In this document: positions 11,952 to 18,430 of the stretch, one piece after another | Position numbering within the stretch: position 1 is the stretch's first letter | Layout: the number at the start of each line of letters is the position of its first letter | Origin: Frankiales bacterium | GTDB lineage: Bacteria; Actinomycetota; Actinomycetes; Mycobacteriales; SCTD01 | Length of the DNA stretch: 30,363 nucleotides | Assembly (NCBI GenBank): GCA_025465145.1 | Contig: JAODNS010000204.1 | Location: 1 to 30,363, forward strand | Direction: 5' to 3' | The notes under the pieces: generated by a model | Database searches by the model: none | What the model was told of the DNA's origin: nothing | What the model saw: the letters and a program-made list of their open reading frames with translations, nothing else | Made by a program: the position numbers and the translations under genes

Positions 11952-12794
11952 GTGACGTCGTACGCGGCCCATCTGCGGGTGTACGAGCCGATCGCCGCGT
12001 TCGAGGGCGAGGAGCGGCGTCGCTGGGAGCAGTACGCCCGCGCCGGGAACGTGCCGTCCGTCGCGGGCGGCATGGAGATGGAGCACGCGGCCGCTGTACG
12101 GGCGCTCGTCGGGCGGCCGCCGCGGGTGGTGCCGGTCGTCGGCGAGCACGCGTTCGTCACCGAGGTCGACGGCGTGACGCTGCTGTGCCCGTGGCGCACC
12201 CGGATCCGGGCCTGCGAGGCGAGCGGGGACTTCCGCGAGCTGCTGCCGGACTCCCTCGCGGACGCGTTCATCCCGCGCGCGGCGGCCGAGGCTGCCGAGG
12301 ACGAGCTCGAGCAGTGGCGGGTCGAGCACCCCGACCTGCACACGCACATCCTCACCAGCACCTGGCAGGTGCCGCTGCGCTGGTTCGTGCTCGTCGACCC
12401 GGATGAGCGCTCGGTCAGCCTCGGCACGCGGGGGACGACGCGGGTGAGCGGCCGGTCGCTGGTGTACCGGACGCCGATGTCGCGAGCCCGGCGGCGGACG
12501 GCGCGGGCGCTCGCGGTGCTGCGGCGGACGCTGGACGACGGGCAGGTGACGGCGGCGGTGGAGGACCTCGGCCGCTGGCTGGAGGAGTTCCACCCGCGCT
12601 CGCTGGTCGAGCTCGACTACGGCGGGCTGGTGCATCTGCTCGACGACGCCGAGCTGCGGCAGGACGAGTCGGCGCGCGACATCGCGGAGGCGCTGACCGC
12701 GCTGGCGGACGGTGACGGGACCCGGGCCGGCGGCGCGTACGGGCGCGTTACCGCGCGGATGAAGGCGCTACAGGGTGTAGAAGCGGCCAACTGA
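11952..12794 (+). CDS. Conserved hypothetical protein (vdh-bldC intergenic gene)
   Basis: A 280-residue soluble protein starting at GTG (VTSYAAHLRVYEP), the first start consistent with the charged, amphipathic N-terminus. It has no signal peptide or membrane segment. It contains a short CPWRTRIRACE stretch with two cysteines and a Trp-rich segment LTSTWQVPLRWFVLVDPDER. The C-terminal part is helical with a long Ala/Arg-rich helix. I do not recognise a domain of known function. A hypothetical gene in this position, between vdh and bldC, is common in actinomycetes, so it is likely conserved rather than accidental. It is divergent from vdh with about 100 bases between starts. Confidence 0.8.
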   Translation: MTSYAAHLRVYEPIAAFEGEERRRWEQYARAGNVPSVAGGMEMEHAAAVRALVGRPPRVVPVVGEHAFVTEVDGVTLLCPWRTRIRACEASGDFRELLPDSLADAFIPRAAAEAAEDELEQWRVEHPDLHTHILTSTWQVPLRWFVLVDPDERSVSLGTRGTTRVSGRSLVYRTPMSRARRRTARALAVLRRTLDDGQVTAAVEDLGRWLEEFHPRSLVELDYGGLVHLLDDAELRQDESARDIAEALTALADGDGTRAGGAYGRVTARMKALQGVEAAN

Positions 12795-12805
12795 CTAGTC
12801 AGAAG

Positions 12806-12823
12806 ATGGCCCGCACGGGCCAT
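12806..12823 (+). terminator. Short GC-rich hairpin after the hypothetical gene
   Basis: A perfect inverted repeat ATGGCCCG-CA-CGGGCCAT, 11 bases after the stop of the hypothetical gene and ~85 bases before bldC. In RNA it would close with a GCAC tetraloop. It may be a weak terminator, or a hairpin or operator in the bldC leader. The U-tract is absent. Confidence 0.45.
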
Positions 12824-12908
12824 TCCGCTCAAAGCCGACATCGCGCACCATCGTCCTCGGAGCAGGCAAGCGCCGGCTCGCATGCTCCAGACGAGAGGAC
12901 GCACTGCC

Positions 12909-13115
12909 ATGAGCACCCGTACCCCCGACGCCGAGGCTCTGCTGACGCCCGCCGAGGTCGCCACGATGTTCCGCGTGGACCCGAAGACGGTCACGCGTTG
13001 GGCCAAGAGCGGCAAGCTCACCTCCATCCGGACGCTGGGCGGTCACCGTCGCTATCGCGAGGCCGAGGTCCGCTCGCTGCTCGCCGGCATCCCGCAGCCG
13101 CGCCCCCAGAGCTGA
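12909..13115 (+). CDS. bldC: BldC, MerR-like developmental transcription regulator
   Basis: A 68-residue protein that is almost wholly a winged-helix DNA-binding domain. The block LTPAEVATMFRVDPKTVTRW followed by KSGKLTSIRTLGGHRRYREAEV is essentially identical to BldC of Streptomyces, as I recall it. BldC binds direct repeats cooperatively as asymmetric head-to-tail oligomers and controls the onset of differentiation there; it lacks the effector and dimerisation domain of true MerR proteins. The ATG at 12909 gives the family's normal length. It is followed by its own strong terminator, so it is probably monocistronic. In a non-Streptomyces host its role may differ. Confidence 0.95.
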   Translation: MSTRTPDAEALLTPAEVATMFRVDPKTVTRWAKSGKLTSIRTLGGHRRYREAEVRSLLAGIPQPRPQS

Positions 13116-13151
13116 TCCCCTGGGCGCGTCGGCCCAGACCGCGCCCTGCAG

Positions 13152-13188
13152 AACGGCGCCGTACCCCTACCCGGGGTGCGGCGCCGTT
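13152..13188 (+). terminator. Intrinsic terminator of bldC
   Basis: A 16-bp stem (13152-13167 with 13173-13188) whose only non-Watson-Crick pair is one U-G, with a five-base loop TACCC, starting 36 bases after the bldC stop. The stem is AACGGCGCCG... pairing to ...CGGCGCCGTT. Confidence 0.88.
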
Positions 13189-13305
13189 GGCGTTCCCGCG
13201 CCGCTGGCGGGTGACGCCACCGCACCGTGTCCGGCCGCAGGGGGTCGGCGCACGCTCACTGACGCCGTCTGAGATGCGGTACGTCGGGCCCGGAGGCGCG
13301 CCGTG

Positions 13306-13321
13306 CCCGGCAACCGCCGGG
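13306..13321 (-). terminator. Possible terminator of the tRNA-Glu-Asp-Phe transcript
   Basis: On the minus strand this reads CCCGGC-GGTT-GCCGGG, a perfect 6-bp stem with a tetraloop, beginning 18 bases past the 3' end of tRNA-Phe. It is short and lacks a U-tract. Confidence 0.5.
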
Positions 13322-13339
13322 TCCTGCAGAAGGGGTGGG

Positions 13340-13412
13340 TGGTCAGGGACGGGATCGAACCGCCGACCCCACGCTTTTCAGGCGTGTGCTCTACCAGCTG
13401 AGCTACCTGACC
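13340..13412 (-). tRNA. tRNA-Phe (GAA)
   Basis: A complete 73-nt cloverleaf with no encoded CCA. The acceptor GGTCAGG pairs with CCTGACC, the anticodon stem CACGC/GCGTG encloses the loop CTGAAAA (anticodon GAA), and the T-arm GGCGG/CCGTC encloses TTCGATC. Discriminator A73. It is last in a Glu-Asp-Phe cluster read leftward. Confidence 0.97.
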
Positions 13413-13424
13413 GGGTAGGTGCAG

Positions 13425-13498
13425 CGACCCCGACGGGACTCGAACCCGCGACCTCCGCCGTGACAGGGCGGCGCGCTAACCAACTGCGCTACGGGGCC
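13425..13498 (-). tRNA. tRNA-Asp (GTC)
   Basis: A 74-nt cloverleaf. The acceptor GGCCCCG pairs with CGGGGTC (one G-U), the anticodon stem CCGCC/GGCGG encloses CTGTCAC (anticodon GTC), and discriminator G73 is as expected for tRNA-Asp. It lies 12 bases upstream of tRNA-Phe in the direction of transcription. Confidence 0.97.
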
Positions 13499-13521
13499 TG
13501 GTGGGACCAAGCCTTGGAACG

Positions 13522-13594
13522 TGCCCCCAACGGGATTCGAACCCGCGTAGCCACCTTGAAAGGGTGGAGTCCTGGGCCGCTAGACGATGGGGAC
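13522..13594 (-). tRNA. tRNA-Glu (TTC)
   Basis: A 73-nt cloverleaf. The acceptor GTCCCCA pairs with TGGGGGC (one U-G), the anticodon stem CCACC/GGTGG encloses CTTTCAA (anticodon TTC), and the T-loop is TTCGAAT. It is the first gene of the leftward tRNA cluster. A Glu-Asp-Phe order next to a tRNA-Lys is familiar from other actinobacteria. Confidence 0.97.
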
Positions 13595-13618
13595 TGTCTG
13601 GCCGTCGGAGACGTCGAG

Positions 13619-13624
13619 AGCATA
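13619..13624 (-). promoter_or_regulatory. -10-like element for the leftward tRNA cluster
   Basis: On the minus strand this reads TATGCT, ending 24 bases before the 5' end of tRNA-Glu, a plausible distance for a short tRNA leader. I find no good -35 hexamer at the usual spacing, so the call is tentative. Confidence 0.4.
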
Positions 13625-13671
13625 GCGGACGCTCCTCGTCCACGGACGGCGGAGCCAACGCCGGTGAGCAC

Positions 13672-13677
13672 TAGGCT
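13672..13677 (+). promoter_or_regulatory. -10-like element upstream of tRNA-Lys
   Basis: TAGGCT lies 12 bases before the mature 5' end of the rightward tRNA-Lys. The same hexamer appears in a better-formed promoter at 21425. No convincing -35 is seen. Confidence 0.35.
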
Positions 13678-13689
13678 CCCGTGCTGCTA

Positions 13690-13981
13690 GGGCCTCTAGC
13701 GCAATTGGCAGAGCAGCGGACTTCGAATAGGAGCGCTCGGTCGGAAACGGTCGGGATGACACCACTCAAAGTCGGGGAACCCTTCGCCTGATCCGGGCAT
13801 GGCGATCCCGAGCCAAGCCGAGGGCGACCTCGGAAGGTGTAGAGACTGGACGGGTGGCACCTACAGCGCGCAGCGCCACGGTGAAGGGACAGTCCAGACC
13901 ACGAACGCCCGTACGGGCGGCGCCGAAAGGCGAAGTGGCAGGTTAATCCGCGGGTTGTGGGTTCGAGTCCCACGGGGCCCA
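13690..13981 (+). tRNA. tRNA-Lys (TTT) split by a group I intron
   Basis: Exons are 13690-13723 and 13943-13981. The spliced tRNA has acceptor GGGCCTC pairing with GGGGCCC (one U-G), a D-arm GCGC...GAGC with one G-A mismatch, anticodon stem GCGGA/TCCGC, variable loop GGGTT, T-stem GTGGG/CCCAC with loop TTCGAGT, and discriminator A73. CCA is not encoded. Removing 13724-13942 gives the loop CTTTTAA and anticodon TTT (Lys). This junction follows U34 and leaves a 5' exon ending in U and an intron ending in G, as group I splicing requires and as in the cyanobacterial tRNA-Leu intron. Shifting the junction by one base would give CTGTTAA (Asn), but discriminator A and the P1 pairing favour Lys. Divergent from the Glu-Asp-Phe cluster. 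Confidence 0.9.
13724..13942 (+). ncRNA. Group I intron, subgroup IC3-like, in tRNA-Lys anticodon loop
   Basis: A 219-nt self-splicing intron candidate with every core helix drawable. P1: exon CTT (13721-13723) with GAG at 13731-13733, giving the U-G at the splice site. P2: CGGTCG-GAAA-CGGTCG (13738-13753, tandem G-U pairs). P3: CCACTC (13762-13767) with GGGTGG (13852-13857). P4: TCGGG (13772) with CCCGA (13807). P5: CGCC (13785) with GGCG (13801). P6: CCGAGG-GCGA-CCTCGG (13818-13833). P7: GACTG (13844) with CAGTC (13890). P8: CACC (13858) with GGTG (13880). P9: CCAC...GTGG enclosing CGCCC-GTAC-GGGCG and CGCC-GAAA-GGCG. The blocks GAGCCAAGCCGA and CGGAAGGTG closely match the Anabaena tRNA-Leu intron as I remember it. 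The last base is G. No open frame for a homing endonuclease fits inside. Confidence 0.93.
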
Positions 13982-13988
13982 CAGAGTC

Positions 13989-14002
13989 AGCCGCGCCCGG
14001 CT
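13989..14002. terminator. Weak hairpin between tRNA-Lys and the surface protein gene
   Basis: AGCCG-CGCC-CGGCT forms a 5-bp stem in the 31-base gap between two convergent genes. It could end either transcript but is short. Confidence 0.35.
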
Positions 14003-14012
14003 CGCTGCACCG

Positions 14013-16157
14013 TCAGGCGAGGCGGCGGCGCAGCGCGTAGGCGCCGCCGAGCATCAGCGCAGCCAGGGCCGGCAGCCCGAGGCCGAGGCCGGTGCGCGGC
14101 AGCTGCGGCGTACCGCTGGCCGTCGGCACGGTCTTCGGCGTCGTCGTGCCGGGGGTGCCGGTCCGCGGCGCCGAGGTGTCCGGGGTCGTCGTGCCGGGAG
14201 TGGTCGTCCCCGGCGTCGTGGTCCCGGGAGTGGTCGTGGCGGGGGCGCTCGTACCCCGGGTGCTCGCGCCGGGGGCGCTCGTCGTGGGCGTCGTCGGGGC
14301 GGTCGTCTGCTGGCCCGCCACCGCCGGCTTGAAGGCGACCGTGTCGCTCAGCGTCGCCAGCGACAGCGTCACCGGCGTGCTGACGAGGTCGCCGACGGCC
14401 TGCGCCCGCACCAGCCCCGGGAGGCTGGTGAAGGCCGGGAGCGACCCGGCGCCCGGCAGCTGCACGGCCGCCGGAATGGTCACGGCCGGCAGGGTCAGGG
14501 ACAGCGCGCGGACCAGGTTGGTCGCCTGGCCGAAGCCGTTGCTGACCGACATGGCCGTGCTCTTGGTGAGCAGCCCGACGGTCGGCGCCGGGACCGACAG
14601 CGTCGGCAGCGTGGGGACGGTGGACAGGACGCTGGACAGCGTGCCGGTGGCGGCGTTCAGCGCGGACGTCAGCTTCGCCAGGGGCGTACCCGTCAGGTCG
14701 CTCAGGTCGACCCTGCTGCTGCCGAGCGTGTTCGCGAGGACGTCCCCGCCCAGCACGCGCAGGCCGCTGACCTCGCCGCCGACCACCTCGGACTGCTGAC
14801 CGCCGGGGGCGGCGGAGCGCACCGCAGAGCGGGTACGGACGGTGATGCTGTCGAGGCTGACCAGCGGCGTCGCGTCGAGGACGCCGGTCACGGCGGCGAC
14901 CAGCGCGTCGACCCTCGCCTGCACCTGCGACAGGAGGCCGTTGATCGTGCCCGTCAGCGTCGACTGCAGCTTCGTGAGGTCGTTGACCGTCACGGTCGCG
15001 GCGTTCACAGCGGCCAGGGCGGAGGTGTACGTGGCGTACGCCGTCGAGTAGGTCGCGTTGAGCAGCGCGGTCGCGTCGTCGAGGGCCGGCGGCAGGCTCG
15101 GCAGCGGCAGGACGCTCGGCAGCAGGGTCGGCAGCGGCGCCACGGACACGGTCGGCAGCGGCGCGGGCAGGTCGAGCGAGCTCGGCAGCGGGACCGGCGT
15201 CACCGACGGCACCGGCACCGGCGCCGGCACCGGCACGGCGACGATGCTCGGGGCCACGGGCGGCAGCACGGAGCTGGCCGGGACGAGGAGCGCGTTCGCG
15301 GAGCGCCGGAGCGCCGGCAGCGCCGGGAGCCCCAGCGCCTTCGTCGCGTCCGTCAGCGCGGTACCCGCTGAAGCGAGCGTGCCCTCAGCCGTGGCGAGCT
15401 CCTTCTGCGCAGCGACGAGGGCGGTCGCGGCCTTGCTCGCGGCGGCGAGCGCCGCGTCCAGCTCGGCCTTCAGCGGCGCGAGCGCCGTCTCCAGCGCCTC
15501 CTTCGCGGTGCTGACCGTCGAGGTCACCAGGCCGAGTCGCTCGGTGAGCGTCGTCAGGGTGGCGACCGGGAGCTTCGTCAGGTCGAGGCCGAGCGCGGCC
15601 AGCAGGTCGGCGATGCTCGGCAGCGCGACGTTGCGGATCGTCAGCACCTTCTCACCGGCGGCGCCGGCGCCGTCGACGACGGCCGAGAGGCTGACGTCGC
15701 CGTCGAGCGCGACCGGGATGCCGAGCAGGGAGACCGAGCCGAGGGAGGTGGTGCTGGCGCGGGAGCTGGCGCCGTCAGCGGTCGAAGACGAGGCCACGAC
15801 GACGGGGCTCTTCGCGGACGCCAGGGCAGACAGCGCGCTCGGCGCGAACGCCCGCGAGTCCAGCGAGGGCACGTCCAGGCTCGGGCCGCTCTGCCGTTCG
15901 TACGGCGTGCCGTCCACGTCCACCGGCGTCACGGTCACCGTGGCCGTCGGGCCGCTGCCGGTCGTGTCGCTGTCGAGGACGAGGTCGCCGACGCGCACGG
16001 TGTGGCCGCCGAGGCTGAGCTCGAGCAAGGTGACGCCGGACGACGCGGTGCCGACGGCGGGGGCGGCCGCGACGGTCGAGTCGGCTCCGGCGGGGCCGGT
16101 GACGACAGCGACGAGCAGGCCGAGGCCGGCGGCAGTGGTGGCGCGGCGAGCGGACAC
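14013..16157 (-). CDS. Large LPxTG cell-wall-anchored surface protein
   Basis: A 714-residue protein starting at GTG, six bases after AAGGAG. The N-terminus is a signal peptide (MSARRATTAAGLGLLVAVVTG...GADS). The C-terminus is a complete sorting signal: LPRTG at residues 686-690, a hydrophobic helix and the basic tail RRRLA, so a sortase should anchor it to peptidoglycan. In between are a Ser/Ala/Val-rich region, a long Ala/Leu/Lys heptad-like segment likely to be coiled coil, a Pro-rich rod of VP and LP dipeptides (residues ~305-370), a second helical part, and a Thr/Pro-rich stalk with TTTPG repeats before the anchor. No enzymatic motif is seen. Adhesion or a structural role is plausible but unproven. 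The frame stays open far upstream, but the signal peptide fixes the start. Confidence 0.85.
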   Translation of the reverse strand: MSARRATTAAGLGLLVAVVTGPAGADSTVAAAPAVGTASSGVTLLELSLGGHTVRVGDLVLDSDTTGSGPTATVTVTPVDVDGTPYERQSGPSLDVPSLDSRAFAPSALSALASAKSPVVVASSSTADGASSRASTTSLGSVSLLGIPVALDGDVSLSAVVDGAGAAGEKVLTIRNVALPSIADLLAALGLDLTKLPVATLTTLTERLGLVTSTVSTAKEALETALAPLKAELDAALAAASKAATALVAAQKELATAEGTLASAGTALTDATKALGLPALPALRRSANALLVPASSVLPPVAPSIVAVPVPAPVPVPSVTPVPLPSSLDLPAPLPTVSVAPLPTLLPSVLPLPSLPPALDDATALLNATYSTAYATYTSALAAVNAATVTVNDLTKLQSTLTGTINGLLSQVQARVDALVAAVTGVLDATPLVSLDSITVRTRSAVRSAAPGGQQSEVVGGEVSGLRVLGGDVLANTLGSSRVDLSDLTGTPLAKLTSALNAATGTLSSVLSTVPTLPTLSVPAPTVGLLTKSTAMSVSNGFGQATNLVRALSLTLPAVTIPAAVQLPGAGSLPAFTSLPGLVRAQAVGDLVSTPVTLSLATLSDTVAFKPAVAGQQTTAPTTPTTSAPGASTRGTSAPATTTPGTTTPGTTTPGTTTPDTSAPRTGTPGTTTPKTVPTASGTPQLPRTGLGLGLPALAALMLGGAYALRRRLA
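14181..14242 (-). repeat. Short tandem repeats encoding the TTTPG stalk
   Basis: Degenerate 15-base units encode four TTTP-containing pentapeptides in the wall-spanning stalk just before the LPRTG anchor. Related units (TSAP, TGTPG) flank them. Repeat number may vary between strains. Confidence 0.7.
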
Positions 16158-16222
16158 GGTTGACTCCTTGGTTGCGACTACCCCCCTGCATCGGCCGTCG
16201 AGGTCATCGGGCGCATGACACG

Positions 16223-16228
16223 AAAGGA
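16223..16228 (+). promoter_or_regulatory. Ribosome binding site that decides a CTG start
   Basis: AAAGGA lies 7 bases before CTG 16236, the first possible initiation codon after an in-frame TAG (16230-16232) and the only one that keeps the first membrane helix. The site also lies inside the five-codon frame ATG-ACA-CGA-AAG-GAC-TAG at 16215-16232. Confidence 0.5.
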
Positions 16229-16235
16229 CTAGGCG

Positions 16236-17072
16236 CTGACCGCGGTCCTGCTCGCGCTGCTGACGGCCGCGTCGTACGGCGTCGCGAACTACCTCGGGCC
16301 GCTGCTCTCCCGCCGCCTGGCGCTCGCGGGCATCCTCGTCGTCGGCCAGACGGTCGGCGTCCTGGGGGGCCTCCTGCTCGTCGCCGTCACCGGCTTCGGC
16401 TCCCCCGGCCGCACCGGGCTGCTCCTCGGCGCCGCCGCGGGGGTGGCCAACGCCATCGCGCTGGCGTCGTTCTACAGCGCCGCCGCCCGCGCCCCGATCA
16501 GCATCGTCGCGCCGATCGGCGCCACCGGAGCGGTCGTGCCCGTCCTCGTGGGCATCCTCGGCGGCGAGCGCCCCGCGCTGCTGCAGCTCGTCGGGATCCC
16601 GCTCGCCGTCCTCGGCGTGGCCCTGGCCGCAGCCCGGTCCGCACCGGCCGCAGGCGCGCCGATGGCCACCGGGATCGGCCTGTCCGTGTTCGCCGCCGTC
16701 GTCTTCGGCGCCTTCCTCGCGCTGTTCGCCACCGCCTCCGACCGGGGCGCGCCGGCAGCGGTCCTCACGAGCCGCGTGGCGCTGCTCGTCTGCACCGTCG
16801 CAACGGTGGCCGCCCTCCGCCTGCCCTGGCACCTCCCCCGCCGCGGCGTCGGGCCTGCGGCCGTACCCGGGCTGCTGCTCGTCGTCGGGACCATCGCGTA
16901 CGGGAGTGCGACCACGCAGGGGCTCGTCAGCGTCGTGGCGGTGCTGGCCACCCTGTCGCCGGTGGTGACCGTGGGGCTGGCGGTTCTCGTCCTGGGCGAG
17001 CGGCTGGCAGCTCGGCAGCGCGTCGGCGTCGCGATCGCGCTGCTCGGGGTCGTGCTGCTCGCGGCCGGCTGA
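16236..17072 (+). CDS. EamA/DMT-family membrane transporter, probable CTG start or amber-interrupted
   Basis: About 278 residues with roughly ten hydrophobic helices in two related halves, the architecture of the drug/metabolite transporter superfamily. Motifs include AAARAPISIVAPIGATGAVVPVLVG and, near the C-terminus, LSPVVTVGLAVLVLGERL, typical of EamA repeats. There is no ATG, GTG or TTG between the in-frame stop at 16230 and GTG 16437. A start at 16437 would remove the first two helices (VLLALLTAASYGVANYL onward). Either initiation is at CTG 16236, which has a ribosome site, or the gene once began at ATG 16215 and codon 6 is now TAG, from mutation or sequencing error. Substrate is unknown. 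Confidence 0.75.
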   Translation: MTAVLLALLTAASYGVANYLGPLLSRRLALAGILVVGQTVGVLGGLLLVAVTGFGSPGRTGLLLGAAAGVANAIALASFYSAAARAPISIVAPIGATGAVVPVLVGILGGERPALLQLVGIPLAVLGVALAAARSAPAAGAPMATGIGLSVFAAVVFGAFLALFATASDRGAPAAVLTSRVALLVCTVATVAALRLPWHLPRRGVGPAAVPGLLLVVGTIAYGSATTQGLVSVVAVLATLSPVVTVGLAVLVLGERLAARQRVGVAIALLGVVLLAAG

Positions 17073-17084
17073 CAGACTGCCTCG

Positions 17085-17963
17085 ATGAAGATCCGCAAGA
17101 AGCTGCTCCTCGACCCCGCCGCCGTCGACGTGGTCGTCGGCGAGAAGGGCACCCGCGACACCCCCGGCGTGAAGAGCCGCACACGGGCCGAGAAGGACGT
17201 GCGCCGGATCGCGCCGGAGCTGGCCGACCTGCAGGAGCGGCTGTTCGCCGAGGGCAAGGCCGGCGGCAAGCGACGGCTGGTCGTCGTCCTGCAGGGCACC
17301 GACGCCAGCGGCAAGGACGGCGCCGTCAAGCACGTGCTCGGCGCGGTCAACCCCGCGGGCGTGCAGGTGACCTCCTTCGGCAAGCCCACCGAGGAGGAGC
17401 TGGCGCACGACTTCCTGTGGCGGACCGGCAACGCGGTCCCGCCGCCGGGCCAGATCGGGGTGTTCAACCGCAGCCACTACGAGGACGTCCTCGTCGTGCG
17501 GGTGCACGACCTCGTGCCGCCGGCGGAGTGGGAGCAGCGGTACGAGCTCATCAACGCCTGGGAGGCCGAGCAGGCCGCCGCCGGCGTCACCTTCCTCAAG
17601 GTGTTCCTGCACATCTCGTACGAGGAGCAGCGCGAGCGGCTGCTCGCACGCATCGACGACCCGCGCAAGCACTGGAAGGTCAACCCGCACGACCTCGTCG
17701 AGCGGGCGCTGTGGGAGGACTACCGCACCGCGTACGCCGAGGTGTTCCGGCGGTGCAGCACCGACGTCGCTCCCTGGTACGTGATCCCGGCGGACCGCAA
17801 GTGGTACCGGAACTTCGCGCTCGCCCACCTGCTGCTCGAGACCCTGCGCGAGATGGACCCGCAGTGGCCGGTGCGCCCCGAGCTGGACCTCGACGGGATG
17901 CGCAGCGCACTGCGGGGTACTGCAGTGACGACCGACCCGTCTGCCGGAGGAGAACCGTCGTGA
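17085..17963 (+). CDS. ppk2: Polyphosphate kinase 2 family protein
   Basis: A 292-residue PPK2-type nucleotide kinase, which transfers phosphate between polyphosphate and nucleotides. The Walker A motif GTDASGKDG is at residues 71-79, the Walker B region reads IGVFNRSHYEDVLVVRVHD, and the lid region with SYEEQRERLLARIDDPRKHWK follows. All are characteristic. One-domain length is normal. It starts 12 bases after the transporter, and its stop overlaps the DoxX-like start (GTGA). The closely spaced DoxX-like gene is its probable operon partner. The direction of the reaction and the preferred nucleotide (AMP, ADP or GDP) cannot be decided by eye. Confidence 0.93.
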   Translation: MKIRKKLLLDPAAVDVVVGEKGTRDTPGVKSRTRAEKDVRRIAPELADLQERLFAEGKAGGKRRLVVVLQGTDASGKDGAVKHVLGAVNPAGVQVTSFGKPTEEELAHDFLWRTGNAVPPPGQIGVFNRSHYEDVLVVRVHDLVPPAEWEQRYELINAWEAEQAAAGVTFLKVFLHISYEEQRERLLARIDDPRKHWKVNPHDLVERALWEDYRTAYAEVFRRCSTDVAPWYVIPADRKWYRNFALAHLLLETLREMDPQWPVRPELDLDGMRSALRGTAVTTDPSAGGEPS

Positions 17964-18430
17964 GCCCGACCCGCAAGATCGCCCGCCCGCTGCTGGCCAC
18001 GATGTTCATCACGGGCGGCGCCGACACCCTGCGCAACCCGGGCCCGCGTCCGGAGATGGCGGCCAAGGCGGGGCTCACGGACCCGGAGAAGCTGGTCAAG
18101 ATCAACGGCATCACGCAGCTCGTGGGCGGCCTCGCGCTCGCCACCGGCCGCCTGCCGCGGCTGTCCGCCCTCGCCCTCGCCGGCTCGCTCGTGCCGACGA
18201 CGTACGTCGGTCACCCGTTCTGGTCCGAGACCGACAAAACCGCGAAGAGCCAGCAGCAGATCCAGTTCTTCAAGAACCTCAGCATGCTCGGCGGCCTGCT
18301 GCTGGCCGCCGCCGACACCGGCGGCCGCGAGTCGATCCCGCACGCCGCCGCCCGCGTCACCCGCCGCGCCAAGAAGAAGGCCGGCAAGGCCGCGAAGGCC
18401 GCGAACAAGGCGCTGCCGACCTCGAGCTAG
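17960..18430 (+). CDS. DoxX family membrane protein
   Basis: A 156-residue protein starting at GTG, overlapping the PPK2 stop and preceded by a strong GGAGGAG site (17946-17952). Seen: the N-terminal RPLLATMFITGGADTLRNPGPR, a second hydrophobic segment around ITQLVGGLALATG, one around LSALALAGSLVPTTYVGHPFW, and one near NLSMLGGLLLAAADTGG. This fits a four-helix DoxX protein. The C-terminal ~40 residues are very Lys/Ala-rich (RRAKKKAGKAAKAANKA), a cytoplasmic tail that may bind nucleic acid or acidic lipids. DoxX proteins have been linked to thiol and oxidative stress in mycobacteria; the role here is unknown. Its stop overlaps the convergent TetR gene's stop by four bases. Confidence 0.85.
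   Translation: MSPTRKIARPLLATMFITGGADTLRNPGPRPEMAAKAGLTDPEKLVKINGITQLVGGLALATGRLPRLSALALAGSLVPTTYVGHPFWSETDKTAKSQQQIQFFKNLSMLGGLLLAAADTGGRESIPHAAARVTRRAKKKAGKAAKAANKALPTSS

Noticed and set aside
13690..13981. tRNA-Asn(GTT), using a junction one base earlier
   Set aside because: It would give loop CTGTTAA, but discriminator A73 (G is usual in tRNA-Asn) and the P1 pairing of CTT with GAG favour the Lys reading.
13799..14332. Rightward open frame starting inside the intron, as a possible homing endonuclease
   Set aside because: It runs out of the intron through the tRNA 3' exon and antisense to the surface protein, and has no LAGLIDADG, GIY-YIG or HNH motif.
16158..17828. Upstream extension of the surface-protein frame
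   Set aside because: The extension is antisense to the EamA and PPK2 genes; the signal peptide and AAGGAG site place the true start at 16157.
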